A stretch of 64,000 nucleotides of DNA from Volvox africanus (GCA_030268105.1 BSDZ01000003.1:6968501-7032500), one strand, 5' to 3'; shown: positions 29,723 to 42,855, counted from the first letter of the stretch. Notes: a model not told the origin generated them from the letters alone. Program-made: numbers and translations.

Positions 29723-30532
29723 AATAGTTCTCATATTACAATAACTTGCCTATTATCTATTGTATATCGAACCCTCTACAGATTGCTAAGAAGAAGGTTA
29801 GTATATCCCTTGATCAACGTGAAAGCTCTGTGCCATCAGTTGACCACGCGCACCAGATCATATCACGGGATATACTTCTTTTTTATGCTTAACATCTATC
29901 TCTGCACATATCTTCTTCAACTATGTTGATTAGTGCTGGTCGTGCTAGTCTTGGGTTTCATCCGGGGCAAACATATCTATTTTCCCGATGTGAACACATG
30001 CCGTGTAGCACATGCCGTATAAGTTACAGACATTCATATCATCAGACATACGCAATTAGGGTATGCGTGGCAATGAGGTCTTAATACCCAGATGCAGCGA
30101 GGCGTGTCTCCTGATGCAGTGAAAGGGTCTTACATATTTACATGCCGTTGGGGCCGTATGTCTCTATTCTACACAGGCGTTGAAGAGGGGCGAAAAAAAT
30201 ATAGATGAAGCAAAGATAAGAGCGAAGATGCAGGTATACATTCCAATATCTAGATGCAGCTAGGAGTGTCACTAGATACGATGAAGATACAAGGATGGTG
30301 ACCCCTACCCACTCGTAGGGGATATAAAAGCTGTCAACGTGGCATAACAGGCGGTTAGAAACAGTTTGGCGCTGTTTGGCACCAGTTACACTGACCCCCT
30401 ATAAGTTGGTAGGCCCTTAGTTTCAGTTATCCGCGATCACGGTCCCGACATACTTGTGCGAATTTCCTTCGTTCCAAGATGGTGTAATAAAGCACTGTTG
30501 ATGACGATGAGTATGGGTTTCCGATATCCCAC
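29723..30532. other. Non-coding stretch (copy B)
   Basis: No gene seen. It differs from block A at 29751 (T for A) and near 30192 (GGGGCGA for GGGGCTA). Confidence 0.4.
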
Positions 30533-31207
30533 ATGCATGTAGTCCCTGAGAGGGTTGAGAGGCCTGAGAGGGTTGAGAGGGTTAAAACGTTTGAGAGGGT
30601 CGAGGACAAAGGAATGGTCCTTGAGAATACTGCACTCAGCCTGAGATTTCCCACGTTTCTTGAGTTAAAAGGGCTCCGGTGGCATTTTGTCGTTCATGAT
30701 GTTTGTTCACAACAACCTCCTCGTGGCCATTTTTATCCGTATATACCTGTCTCGCTTGAGATATCCCCTTTGTTGATAACACCCATTGCTGTATGTGTAT
30801 CGATAGACGCAGGGAACCAAACAGTGTGTCCTCCAGCGCTTGGATATGATGTGTACGTGGACACAGACATGCCAGGATCGGACTTGGACTTCAACCTCTA
30901 TCCCTTACCATGGACGTTCTGCAATGCATATCCGAATTGCACAGGTTATGTCACGGCGACCAGTGCTGTTACTGTTCCAAATTTGACTCAATACATCGGC
31001 TTCAGCTTTTACAAGAGCAATACATCCTCTAATGCCACCCTCTCTGGTAAGAAGAGTGGCATATATTACGTAGACTCTACACATTTTGCAGTATGCAAGA
31101 ATATCAGGATATCAAGTAACAAAACATTTGCAGGTTTAGCAGAAAGAGGGCACAGCTCTATTGACTGGTTCTATGGCTTTAAACTCCATATGATGTGGCT
31201 ACAATAA
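30533..31207 (+). CDS. Chimeric PAN-like / IS982 ORF (copy B)
   Basis: Frame unchanged from block A over 224 residues; short tandem repeat at 30545-30606. Confidence 0.55.
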   Translation: MHVVPERVERPERVERVKTFERVEDKGMVLENTALSLRFPTFLELKGLRWHFVVHDVCSQQPPRGHFYPYIPVSLEISPLLITPIAVCVSIDAGNQTVCPPALGYDVYVDTDMPGSDLDFNLYPLPWTFCNAYPNCTGYVTATSAVTVPNLTQYIGFSFYKSNTSSNATLSGKKSGIYYVDSTHFAVCKNIRISSNKTFAGLAERGHSSIDWFYGFKLHMMWLQ

Positions 31208-31249
31208 ACCGGACAGGTAAGTTAATATAAACCCAAAAAGAGTAACGAA

Positions 31250-31549
31250 ATGTCCGAACAAAAGCAAAAAATCTATTCTACGGAATTTAAGGAATCATCA
31301 GTAAAACTAGCTATTGAATCAGCACAACCGATAGCACATACGGCAAGGGAACTGGGTATCAATCCTAACACGCTTTATACCTGGATTAATTTATATTCAA
31401 CATCTCCTAATGCTAATGGTTCTAAAGCCCATAGCGATAACCGCGTCTATGATGAAGTAATGAAACTGAAAAAGGAACTAGCCAGAGTTACCCAGGAGCG
31501 CGATATATTAAAAAAAGCAACGGCGTACTTTGCAAAGGAGTCCCGGTAA
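31250..31549 (+). CDS. IS3-family transposase OrfA (copy B)
   Basis: Same 99-residue OrfA with the A7 slippery run at 31510-31516. Confidence 0.9.
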   Translation: MSEQKQKIYSTEFKESSVKLAIESAQPIAHTARELGINPNTLYTWINLYSTSPNANGSKAHSDNRVYDEVMKLKKELARVTQERDILKKATAYFAKESR

Positions 31550-31879
31550 AGTACGCATGGATGAAAAAATATAGTAATACATTTTCTATTGCTTCCATGT
31601 GCAGAATACTGAATGTATGCCGTAGCGCCTCTCAAGTATGGTCCTAATACGCCTGGTACCATAAGTATTACGCCCTTCCTTACAAATAGTTCTAATCATC
31701 GTTATTAGCTTCTTATCTTGTTCTGCTCTCTTGCTTCCACAATTATGGGTCCATTCATAATAACCGCTAGGGCATACATTCAGTATTCTGCACATGGACG
31801 CAATAGAAAATGTATTACTATATTTTTTCATCCATGCGTACTTTACCGGGACTCCTTTGTAAAGTACGCCGTTGCTTTT
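31513..31879. repeat. IS3 inverted repeat (copy B)
   Basis: Arms 31513-31621 and 31771-31879. Confidence 0.85.
31622..31831 (-). pseudogene. IS3-family OrfB relic (copy B)
   Basis: Same N-terminal OrfB piece as block A, without the catalytic core. Confidence 0.85.
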
Positions 31880-31913
31880 CCTTGAACTTTCCCTAAGTAC
31901 CGGGACAGGAGAG

Positions 31914-32041
31914 CCGTTGGGATATCAGTATATCTGTGACATTACATGGAAGAGGCATACCAAGTTAATGGAGACTGTCCTAGTAATGGCGTTGTAGTTC
32001 CTTAGCTCCGGAACCCAGATGTTCTGGTCGTTAGATTAACA
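31914..32041 (-). repeat. copia 3' LTR fragment (copy B)
   Basis: PPT and LTR start as in block A; left boundary approximate. Confidence 0.6.
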
Positions 32042-32080
32042 CTCCCCCGCGAACAGAACATCACCGAAAAACAAAACCTC

Positions 32081-32791
32081 TCAGCAAACGTCCATGCACA
32101 AACGAAACTTCTCAAATTCCGCCTGTGGCAAGGGCTTGGTCAGCATATCCGCGACCATGTCCTCCGTGCGGCAGTATTCAAAAACCACATATCCGTGATT
32201 CTCCCTTTCCCGAACGAAGTGGTGCATTACGTCGATATGTTTGCTCCGATCGGACTTGATGGGGTTTCGAATTAGGCTGATCGCGCCTAGGCTGTCATCG
32301 AAAATGCGTACTGCCTCTGTTGACTGCCCCAGATCCGCCATTAACTTGTGTTGCCACATTGCCTCCCGCGTTGCAAATGACGCTGACATGTACTCTGACT
32401 CCACTGTTGACGCGGCTGTAGTCCACTGCAATCGGCTCTTCCAGCTGATAGCTCCACCGTTCAGCAGGAAGACGTAGCCAGTGGTTGAGCAACGATCGTC
32501 CCTATCATTAGCCCAGTCGGCATCCGCATACCCATGCAAAACATCGCTGCGGCCATATACAATACCGTACGCAGCTGTACCTTTCACATACCGCAAAACC
32601 GACTTTGCTGCTTCCCAGTGGGCCTGTACTGGTTTGGACATATATCGCGCTAGCCGATACACTGACTGGGCAATGTCCGGCCTACTTATTACCGCCAAAT
32701 ACATCAGGCTCCCCACCAGTGCGCGATATTTGGTGGCATCCTCAAATGGATCCTGATCGACATTGCCTACCCCGGTTGCCGTCAGCTGCAC
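32081..32791 (-). pseudogene. copia RT C-terminus and RNase H (copy B)
   Basis: Same frame after the in-frame TAG at 32792-32794. Confidence 0.88.
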
Positions 32792-33424
32792 CTAATTGGG
32801 CTGCATGGGAATTGGCTCAGGATTCGCATCAGCCATACCAAAACGCTCCACGATATCAAGTGCATACCGCTTCTGGGAGATCTTTAACGTGGCTGTGTGC
32901 CTATTGCGTGAGATTTCCATCCCCAGGAACACGGAAACAGCACCCAGATCACGCAGATCAAACTGCTCCGACAGCTGGCGCTTCTCACTAGCCATCAGCT
33001 TGATGCAATCGCTCGCGATCATCAGATCATCAACATGTGCAAGAATGCGAATTACATGCTTACCAATGCGCTTGATAAACATGCTCGGGTCCGCATCTGA
33101 CACCTTGAACCCGCTGGCGGTCAGAGTGTCCGTCAGCTTCCGGTGCCATGCACGACCCGCCTGCTTTAGGCCATACAGTGCCTTGAGCAACCGGCACTTC
33201 TGACCTGGCTCACCCGTCACAAACCCGGGCGGTTGCTCGCAGTAGATAACCTCCTCCAAATCGCCGTGCAGGAATGCAGTGCGCACATCTAAGTGATGCA
33301 CTTCCAGCTCATCTGCTGCCGCTGAAGCCAGAAACGCTCGGACAGTGGCATGAGCGCCGGTCGGTGCGAACACTTCCTCAAAATCAACTACTGCAATTTG
33401 CCTGAACCCCTTTGCAACAAACCT
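32792..33424 (-). pseudogene. copia reverse transcriptase (copy B)
   Basis: HVDD box and terminal TAG as in block A. Confidence 0.88.
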
Positions 33425-33475
33425 AGGTATTAATCATCTATTAGGTATTAATATTAATACCTAATATTAATATGT
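33425..33475. mobile_element. 51-bp palindromic insertion (unit B1)
   Basis: Same insertion and codon context as 11401-11451. Confidence 0.75.
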
Positions 33476-34325
33476 AGCCTTAAAACGCTCGATCTGGCCA
33501 TCTGCATCCTGCTTAATTTTGTAAACCCACTTCCCGGGGATAACGTTAGCTCCTGGTGGCAGGCGCTCCAGCCGCCAGGTCCCCTGCTGGTGGAGGGATG
33601 AAATCTCGTCCTCCATGGCCTGTTGCCAGTGTGCTGCCTGCGGTGTCTTTATCGCTTCCTCATATGATGATGGCTCAATGAGAGTGTTGATGGTTGCCGT
33701 GGTAACGCGTTCGGGGTAACGTGGGATGTACGAGGGGTCGTACTTCACCACCGGTTTCCTATCTCGTCCAGACCGTCGGAGGGCTGCGGCTGGATTAATA
33801 ATCTCCCCCGCAGTCGCAGCCTGGGCCTCTTTAATCTCCTCCACATGGCGCTCATCATCACCGTCGCCGCTTAACTCCCCCGAATCTACAGCAGGGTTTT
33901 CCTCGTTCTCATCATCGTCATCTTCATCCGTGTGAGCCTCCTTGCTCAAACTGGGGAGTAGGGCAGACTTGCCCGGGACACACTCATCAAACCGAACATT
34001 GCAGGTGAAGACAACTCTGCGTTTTTCCGGCAAATATACGCGGTATCCCTTTCCTCCACGCTCGTAACCTACGAAGATGCCTTTCGTGCTGACCACATCT
34101 AACTTATTGCGGAACTTGCGTTCTGTGTAAGCCCACGCGACGCAACCAAAAACCCGCAGTACGGACACATCAGGTTTGAAGCCGTGAAATAACTTATGTG
34201 GTGTGGCATTGCTGCCACTGACCGGCGAACAATTGCGAACTGCACACACCGTCGCCATAGCTTCAGCCCAGAAGTCCTGCCCTAAGCCAGAATCCTGCAA
34301 CATTGCACGGACCTTCTCTAGTAAT
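33476..34325 (-). pseudogene. copia integrase C-terminal half, split by CACTA (unit B1)
   Basis: Same frame as 11452 onward, ended by the CACTA element inside the NRTLL codons close to the catalytic Glu. Confidence 0.88.
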
Positions 34326-34739
34326 CACTATAACAACAGATTCGTGCGTTAGGCTCGCGTTAGGCTGCGTTAGGGCGCGTATGTGTGCGTTTTGTGCGTT
34401 AGCGGTTGCGTTAGCCTAACGCGAGCCTAACGCAAAGAAATAGAAAACTGGACAGAACGTCTGTTATAGTGCGTCGTTTTCAAGTTCGTTTAAATGAAAA
34501 CAATATTTATAATGATTATAAAAGTTCCCTGTAATTTTTATTACGTTTCGTGGTGCTCGAAAATCGGGGGCTTGCGTATGTTCTAACGCGAGCCTAACGC
34601 AAACCTAACGCACGCGATCGCAAACCTAACGCACGCGTTAACTTTACGCAAACAGCTTGCGTATATCTTGCGTACAGTGCGTTACGATACGCACGTAACG
34701 CACTGTAACGCAGTTTACTCAAAGTTTATGTAGATAGCG

Positions 34740-36200
34740 CATAATAATGTTCGGAGCACGGGTTTGCCGGATTTATTTAGTTTGCTTACTTGCTCTTATT
34801 GTGCAGTAGTCTCGAGACTTTGTGCATAAAATATCTTCAAAGTTAATTTCAATTTAGGATAGCGCTATGAATACTAGTCGTTGTACAAGAGATTGCTCTG
34901 GTGAACGCTTGTTAACATCGCTAAATCGCTACCATTATACGAATTTAGAATCTGTACATGTGGCTTACTTTATAACATAGAACTCTGAAGTGCCACACAT
35001 GGCTGTTCAGGGCTACCTTTCTAATTATGGAAGGCTTTCTAATTATTGAGCAGCAAGCTGCCGGAGTTAGCAAGTGTGGGTAAGGACCGAGGAAATTTGG
35101 CAACAGCAAACCTTACACAGTAGCCAGGCAACAATCTTTCCAGATGGAGACCCAAACAAAGTCACCAAGAGCCACAGTTACACATCGAGCAGGCCCCAAA
35201 AATTAGATAGCCTTGTCTGGCAAGCATCATAGCAGCTTGGCGTATGTGTGAAAATTGACCATGAAAACGAGCATGTGTGAGAGGTACTCTATGACCCCAA
35301 GGCTTCCCCAATACAGACATATTGCAATGCAGAATAGTTCAATCGCTGCACGGGAATGAATAGTTCAACGGATTCACGCTACAATTTTCAGCACGGTCAT
35401 TATTTTGTTATTGCATCAAAAACGTCATGCACATTCCTAACCAGAATTGTTTCATGGCTCCAGAAACTCCAAGCACGTGCCTAAGCCGATGACGGCGCTG
35501 TACTGAGGGCTGCCCAGAACCCTTGCCTTCCATCCCATCCCGCTGGCCCTGGCTCCCAAGACGGGGCACATAGACGGGGCATCTCAAGTGCAAACGTTGC
35601 AATGGTGATTCTAAACATCCTCGTCACAATGAAGTCACTTCTCATTGCTACTAAAACCAGGAAGAGCCAAGCTTTGAGCCAAGCGGCTGCTGCCTTGGTC
35701 GATGCCATCTAGCACATCCGATGCAATGTTGCCTTCTAGTGGTTCCCTTCCAGGCATGACACACTGAAAATGTTCCTGACTTTCAGGGGAAAAGTGTTTT
35801 CGGGATGTAAAGAGTTTCATACGGGACTTTCCATCATAAGCAGAAGGCGGCTCCATTCGTTACTGAAGCAATTATTATTTCTTTACAAATATATGATTAG
35901 CTGTTGATGCTGCAGAAATTATACGTATGCTGCCTGCGCAAGCAAGGTTGTCCAATAGAACTGCTACTGTATGACATGGACGACCTGACGACTGTGTACA
36001 ATGGGTGGCATTAAATGTACATATAAAGGATGTTGTAAAGCAGGGTTTCGAAACATTGTTGCTTACATGGGATTGATTGGCAGCCGCACAACCCTGGACG
36101 GAGTACGGAAGCACTACTCTTCGCTTTTAAGTAGTAAGTATGCATAAGATTTGTATTTTACTTTAACTAGTAAAAGAATAAGTTTTTTTCCTGCGTTTAT
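34740..36200. other. CACTA interior without recognisable gene (copy B)
   Basis: AT-moderate sequence with no long frame and no recognised domain on either strand. Confidence 0.4.
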
Positions 36201-36244
36201 TTTTGTCGTGTACGAAATACTTTATTGCCACCAACCCGCAGAAA

Positions 36245-37582
36245 AACGGCCGAAATGACGTGCCATTAGGAACTCATAATGGGCGCCCTAGCAAAGGCCA
36301 AAAGCAGCCCGCGCATGGTGAAGATGCATCGATGATGGTGCTGGCTGCCAACGCAGCTAGCATACATCAGAAGGAGAAGGAGGTCAAGGCCGCTAGACAC
36401 TGACAGGTTAGTGCAAATACTAGTAGTACGGAGAGTGGATGATGGGGTGTGCAAATTACCAGGCGCGCTTAGCAAAATTATTGCTGGATGGGTGATGTAC
36501 ATTACGGATCTCATATACAGGGATGTACAGATCATTAATGTCCTTTAACCTGTTTTCTCCTTTCTGTCTTTTATATAATTGTTCCTATTCTCCCCAAACG
36601 TACTTCCTTTTTATGTAGGCAAAGAGTTCACAGCCCTCTACGACAAGGAACTCCAGCAGGAAAGCTAGGAACTCAAGCAAGGCGGCAGCAAAAAAGGTAC
36701 AGCCCATTCATCCTGTCTTCCTGTTTTATTGAGCTGTAATTTTATGTTTCGTTATATTCTTTTCATTTGCTGTGTGCTTTGTCGTTTGATGTGCCATATG
36801 TTGATTTATTTTTCTCTTTTTTGATAGAAATTGTAAGCTTGTAATTTCTCAAATCATATATGTATGCTAACGTCGGCCCTTGAAGGTAACGAACGATGAC
36901 GATGTGCGGCCATCCACGAAAGTGAGGCGACCAAGCACGGGCACCAAAAGAAAGGTACGAAATATTGAGGTCAGACATTACTTACTTTTTAATATAACCT
37001 TTTTATTACTACCAAGTCCCTTCACGTATTTTGGACCAGCAGGTGCCGTTGGAAGACAAGTCTACGGATGACGATGACAGTTACGACCACCAGGGACAGA
37101 AGGTAATTTCCTTAGTTCAGCTTATTATCTAAACTTCCTTCATGTTTGAATGTATAATTATAATATGTGTTGTTTTGACTGATAAAGGTCAAGAGTGTTT
37201 CGGAAGGTGTGCGATGTACACGGGCACTACGTCAACGTAGGAGCTCAGGGAGTTAGCAGAAACAGGTAACAAAGTGTCCAAGTACATAGTACAGCAAATG
37301 AAAGACTATGCTTTTAGAATGATTAGTGGTACTTAAAAGCACTGCCCACCCTAGACATGATTAAGATTATTGTAACCGGAAGTGATAATTGCTGAGTGGT
37401 GACAGCTTAATTTACATTTATACATATGTATGTAAATAAGTATAATTTTCCTTTTCTAAACTTTTCAGGAGTTGCTTGAGGAGGAGGTGAGCGAGGACCA
37501 GAAGATTGAGGACGAGCAGGATGACGCCACCACTGCGCCAGAGGAGGACGACAACAGAGAGAGTGAAATAGAATACTATTAG
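36245..37582 (+). CDS. Multi-exon gene inside the CACTA element (copy B)
   Basis: Predicted from splice signals, not from homology. Likely exons: an uncertain first exon to about 36378 (ends HQKEKE before GAG|GTCAAG), then 36619-36696, 36886-36954, 37043-37102 and a terminal exon 37469-37582 ending in TAG. The last four are all multiples of three in phase 0, preceded by AG and, except the last, followed by GT. The product is low-complexity and charged. It is Ser/Lys/Arg-rich first (NSSRKARNSSKAAAKK, STKVRRPSTGTKRK), then acidic (DKSTDDDDSYD, ELLEEEVSEDQKIEDEQDD). A further segment at 37190-37266 has a stop in phase and may be skipped. Function is unknown; it could be a captured host gene fragment or a transposon accessory protein. 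Confidence 0.4.
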
Positions 37583-38631
37583 ATAGAACTAACATCTAAC
37601 ATGTTTGTTTCTAAGCTTATATTAGAGCGGGCTGCTAAATGTGCGGTGGCAGATGAAGTTAGGATGTATGTACCTAATGATGATTGAAATGATTGGTGCA
37701 TGGTACAAATGATTATTGAACTCATAAACAAATTTGATTGGCAGGATTGGATGTGTAGAAATTTGATTGTTTCGTTGAATTAATGCGTACTCACCAATGG
37801 CTGCTTACCTGGATGCTATCCGAATATTGAACTGTAAATTATTGCCTGGAATATTTTCATCTATCAAAACTGAAATCCTATTGATATTCTTCATAACAGC
37901 TACGTACATTATGACAGGATAGTTTCCGTACACACAAAAATAATTCTGCAGCGGGTGGGCAAAACAGCAAACAATAACAGGAACGAGAACTGAAACAGTA
38001 AAGAAATAACCAGAACGACCAAAAGTAGTTGCAGTGAGCAAGAATGCGAGGCTGCCTCGTACGCAAAGCGAAAGTGGCGCGAATGTTGCTATCGCACGCG
38101 TAAGACCTTGCGAAAGCGTGCGAATATGTTAGTTACATGCGTTTAAAACTTTTACGCAACCCACAACTGCTACCTGTGTACGCATTATTCGCAGCATACG
38201 CAAGCATGCGTTAATGCGCGTTAATGCGCGTTAGGCGTGCGTATATTGTGCGTTAGAGAACTTTAACTTCCATGCACGCTATGTATTTTTGCTTGCGTAT
38301 GGGTCTCTAACGCTTGCGTTGCGTTAGGCCTAACGCACACCTTAGAATCTATGTGGGTGCGTTTGACATTGCGTAAGTTCGCGTTAGGTTGCGTTAGCTA
38401 ACGCAAAGTAAACGCAAACATTTTCGTTCCCTCCCAAAAAAGTTTATTTGCGATTGCGTTAGGTGCGTTAGGATTGCGTTAGCGATACGCAAGCAATAAC
38501 GCAATGCGTTTGATTTGCGTTAGGCTTTGCGTTAGCTCGCGTTAGTTCGCGTTAAGCTTGCGTTAGGCTTGCGTTAGGGGTCCCTAACGCGAGCCTAACG
38601 CGAGCTAACGCACGAATTCCTTGTTATAGTG

Positions 38632-39650
38632 AATGTGCGGTTGAGGCGCTCCGCACGGCTCAGGGGTGTATGGGACGGTTGCATTGTGTAGAATCCCCTT
38701 TTCCCCAAAGAAGCCGTGCATGTGGGCGTTGATGAATTCCCGCCCACGATCGGATTGCAGTTCACGCACACGCTGCCCAGTCTGGGTCTCCATCAGTGTG
38801 AGCGCTTCCTTCACCACTCCCGGGACCATGTCCTTGGAAGCAACCGGTCGCACAAGCGAGAAACTTGAATACTCATCCAGGAGTGCGACCACATATCTTG
38901 CACCACCCAAGGATTTAACTGGCATTTCGCAGACGTCTGAATGCACACCTTGCAAAATGGAACTGCACGTGCTGCCTGATGGTGGATGTGATGCACGTGT
39001 TTGCTTGGCTCTGATGCATGGCTCGCACGTGTGTTTCCCCTCAATGGCTTTCTCAACTTGTGCCGCGCTAAGGGGCAAGCCTTCGGTCATTTCCTCTTTT
39101 ACGAGCCTGCTGAGGCCATCATGGCCCAAATGTGCGAACCTCCGGTGCCACAAATCAACAGACTCCTCCAGCACAGCAACAGACATCACCCTTTCCCGGT
39201 GTGTCGCCGTCCACAGATTCATGTGATATACTGCGCTCTCTCCTTCTGCTCGATATCCCATCATGATGATGGTATAGTGCCTGTCGTTATTCTTCTTGCT
39301 TGACACAGCAACGCCACCTTCCGCTATGTCAACTCTGCAACCCTTTTCATCCAGTCGCCCTAGGGACAGGAGTCTGTGTCCCAAACCGGGCACGTACCAG
39401 ACGTTTTCAACAGTTATATCATATTCCTCTCCGTACACAGTCGACACAAACAGAACCCTGCCGTAACCTAGGGGGCGCCGTTCTACTCCAAATTCACCGA
39501 CCATGACTGGTCCGTCGTTCACTTCGACGTAATCTGTCAGATCCTCGATGCAATCCGTGCAGTGACGTCCAGCTCCACTATCCAGAAGCCATTGTCCCTT
39601 GGATTCTATGTGGTGGCGCAGTTTGTTAACTGTTGTCTTTGGCGACGTCC
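38632..39650 (-). pseudogene. copia protease to integrase core (unit B1)
   Basis: Same as 12302-13317 in block A including the frameshift after LHNATVPYTP. The frame runs on into CACTA end sequence (HYNKEFVR). Confidence 0.87.
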
Positions 39651-39651
39651 A

Positions 39652-39779
39652 GGGTTAGCAAGAATGCGTTCCTCCGCCCATCGTTGCTCCTGTTGCCACC
39701 ACCACCACTGTTGCCGTTGCCGCGGTTGCCGCCATTGCCACGGTTGCCACCATTGCCGCGGTTGCCGCCGTTGCAGCGG
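39652..39779 (-). pseudogene. copia Gag Gly/Asn repeat (unit B1)
   Basis: GGNRGN repeat as in unit A1. Confidence 0.7.
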
Positions 39780-39867
39780 TGTTGTATCTCTGTTGTGTCG
39801 CCCAACAAAGGCCCGATCGGAAGGATGACCATCTAAGGTCCAGGATCCTTTGACACTGCCCGTAGAT
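39780..39867 (-). repeat. TRIM LTR fragment at tandem junction (unit B1/B2)
   Basis: Same breakpoint as 13447-13534, with the same extra C. Confidence 0.88.
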
Positions 39868-39868
39868 C

Positions 39869-42545
39869 CTTTAACGTGGCTGTGTGCCTATTGCGTGAGA
39901 TTTCCATCCCCAGGAACACGGAAACAGCACCCAGATCACGCAGATCAAACTGCTCCGACAGCTGGCGCTTCTCACTAGCCATCAGCTTGATGCAATCGCT
40001 CGCGATCATCAGATCATCAACATGTGCAAGAATGCGAATTACATGCTTACCAATGCGCTTGATAAACATGCTCGGGTCCGCATCTGACACCTTGAACCCG
40101 CTGGCGGTCAGAGTGTCCGTCAGCTTCCGGTGCCATGCACGACCCGCCTGCTTTAGGCCATACAGTGCCTTGAGCAACCGGCACTTCTGACCTGGCTCAC
40201 CCGTCACAAACCCGGGCGGTTGCTCGCAGTAGATAACCTCCTCCAAATCGCCGTGCAGGAATGCAGTGCGCACATCTAAGTGATGCACTTCCAGCTCATC
40301 TGCTGCCGCTGAAGCCAGAAACGCTCGGACAGTGGCATGAGCGCCGGTCGGTGCGAACACTTCCTCAAAATCAACTACTGCAATTTGCCTGAACCCCTTT
40401 GCAACAAACCTAGGTATTAATCATCTATTAGGTATTAATATTAATACCTAATATTAATATGTAGCCTTAAAACGCTCGATCTGGCCATCTGCATCCTGCT
40501 TAATTTTGTAAACCCACTTCCCGGGGATAACGTTAGCTCCTGGTGGCAGGCGCTCCAGCCGCCAGGTCCCCTGCTGGTGGAGGGATGAAATCTCGTCCTC
40601 CATGGCCTGTTGCCAGTGTGCTGCCTGCGGTGTCTTTATCGCTTCCTCATATGATGATGGCTCAATGAGAGTGTTGATGGTTGCCGTGGTAACGCGTTCG
40701 GGGTAACGTGGGATGTACGAGGGGTCGTACTTCACCACCGGTTTCCTATCTCGTCCAGACCGTCGGAGGGCTGCGGCTGGATTAATAATCTCCCCCGCAG
40801 TCGCAGCCTGGGCCTCTTTAATCTCCTCCACATGGCGCTCATCATCACCGTCGCCGCTTAACTCCCCCGAATCTACAGCAGGGTTTTCCTCGTTCTCATC
40901 ATCGTCATCTTCATCCGTGTGAGCCTCCTTGCTCAAACTGGGGAGTAGGGCAGACTTGCCCGGGACACACTCATCAAACCGAACATTGCAGGTGAAGACA
41001 ACTCTGCGTTTTTCCGGCAAATATACGCGGTATCCCTTTCCTCCACGCTCGTAACCTACGAAGATGCCTTTCGTGCTGACCACATCTAACTTATTGCGGA
41101 ACTTGCGTTCTGTGTAAGCCCACGCGACGCAACCAAAAACCCGCAGTACGGACACATCAGGTTTGAAGCCGTGAAATAACTTATGTGGTGTGGCATTGCT
41201 GCCACTGACCGGCGAACAATTGCGAACTGCACACACCGTCGCCATAGCTTCAGCCCAGAAGTCCTGCCCTAAGCCAGAATCCTGCAACATTGCACGGACC
41301 TTCTTTAGTAATGTGCGGTTGAGGCGCTCCGCACGGCTCAGGGGTGTATGGGACGGTTGCATTGTGTAGAATCCCCTTTTCCCCAAAGAAGCCGTGCATG
41401 TGGGCGTTGATGAATTCCCGCCCACGATCGGATTGCAGTTCACGCACACGCTGCCCAGTCTGGGTCTCCATCAGTGTGAGCGCTTCCTTCACCACTCCCG
41501 GGACCATGTCCTTGGAAGCAACCGGTCGCACAAGCGAGAAACTTGAATACTCATCCAGGAGTGCGACCACATATCTTGCACCACCCAAGGATTTAACTGG
41601 CATTTCGCAGACGTCTGAATGCACACCTTGCAAAATGGAACTGCACGTGCTGCCTGATGGTGGATGTGATGCACGTGTTTGCTTGGCTCTGATGCATGGC
41701 TCGCACGTGTGTTTCCCCTCAATGGCTTTCTCAACTTGTGCCGCGCTAAGGGGCAAGCCTTCGGTCATTTCCTCTTTTACGAGCCTGCTGAGGCCATCAT
41801 GGCCCAAATGTGCGAACCTCCGGTGCCACAAATCAACAGACTCCTCCAGCACAGCAACAGACATCACCCTTTCCCGGTGTGTCGCCGTCCACAGATTCAT
41901 GTGATATACTGCGCTCTCTCCTTCTGCTCGATATCCCATCATGATGATGGTATAGTGCCTGTCGTTATTCTTCTTGCTTGACACAGCAACGCCACCTTCC
42001 GCTATGTCAACTCTGCAACCCTTTTCATCCAGTCGCCCTAGGGACAGGAGTCTGTGTCCCAAACCGGGCACGTACCAGACGTTTTCAACAGTTATATCAT
42101 ATTCCTCTCCGTACACAGTCGACACAAACAGAACCCTGCCGTAACCTAGGGGGCGCCGTTCTACTCCAAATTCACCGACCATGACTGGTCCGTCGTTCAC
42201 TTCGACGTAATCTGTCAGATCCTCGATGCAATCCGTGCAGTGACGTCCAGCTCCACTATCCAGAAGCCATTGTCCCTTGGATTCTATGTGGTGGCGCAGT
42301 TTGTTAACTGTTGTCTTTGGCGACGTCCAGGGTTAGCAAGAATGCGTTCCTCCGCCCATCGTTGCTCCTGTTGCCACCACCACCACTGTTGCCGTTGCCG
42401 CGGTTGCCGCCATTGCCACGGTTGCCACCATTGCCGCGGTTGCCGCCGTTGCAGCGGTGTTGTATCTCTGTTGTGTCGCCCAACAAAGGCCCGATCGGAA
42501 GGATGACCATCTAAGGTCCAGGATCCTTTGACACTGCCCGTAGAT
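39869..42545 (-). repeat. copia tandem repeat unit B2 (pseudogene copy)
   Basis: Corresponds to unit A3, with which it shares NRTLLKKVRA and ITKEGP. Palindromic insertion at 40412-40462. Block B therefore has two units where A has three. Confidence 0.92.
40412..40462. mobile_element. 51-bp palindromic insertion (unit B2)
   Basis: Same insertion as at 11401-11451. Confidence 0.75.
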
Positions 42546-42855
42546 ACCCCAGGATACTACAAGTATTCCCCCTCAGATAGGGTGCGTCCTCGCATCCTAC
42601 AGTCTAAGGGCCAGCCCTCACCCTAGTTTGTAGTCAGACGATTCGATCCCTCACGGCCTGGTGAAGGTTTCCCAAGCCATCTACCAGTCAGAACCGCCCT
42701 CACCGTCCCGTAGGTGGGGGGATTCGAACCCGGACAACCTGCTCGATACCAATGTTGTATCTCTGTTGTGTCGGCCAACAAAGGCCCGATCGGAAGGATG
42801 ACATCTAATGTCCAGGATCCTTTCACATCGCCCGTAGATACCCCAGGATACTACA
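42458..42855 (-). mobile_element. TRIM element (copy B)
   Basis: LTRs 42458-42561 and 42753-42855, AGCGG duplication at 42453-42457 and 42856-42860. Confidence 0.9.

Larger units (their letters stand above)
34326..38631 (+). mobile_element. CACTA-like DNA transposon, non-autonomous (copy B, 4306 bp)
   Basis: Termini CACTATAACAA and TTGTTATAGTG form an 11-bp perfect inverted repeat. A 3-bp target duplication AAT sits at 34323-34325 and 38632-38634. Block A has the empty site at 12299-12301. About 30 copies of GCGTTAG in both orientations fill the first 0.4 kb (34343-34725) and the last 0.6 kb (38050-38615), the subterminal repeat layout typical of CACTA/EnSpm elements. No transposase was recognised; the interior holds a set of small exons. 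Orientation is given by those exons. Superfamily assignment rests on the ends and the 3-bp duplication. Confidence 0.85.

Noticed and set aside
29367..31207. Envelope gene downstream of gypsy-3 pol
   Set aside because: The PPT and LTR follow the chromodomain within about 50 bases; the Asn-rich ORF lies outside the LTR and has no signal peptide, fusion peptide or transmembrane segment.
34740..36200. Several short minus-strand frames in the CACTA interior
   Set aside because: Under 90 codons each, no domain, no splice context, and composition like non-coding DNA.
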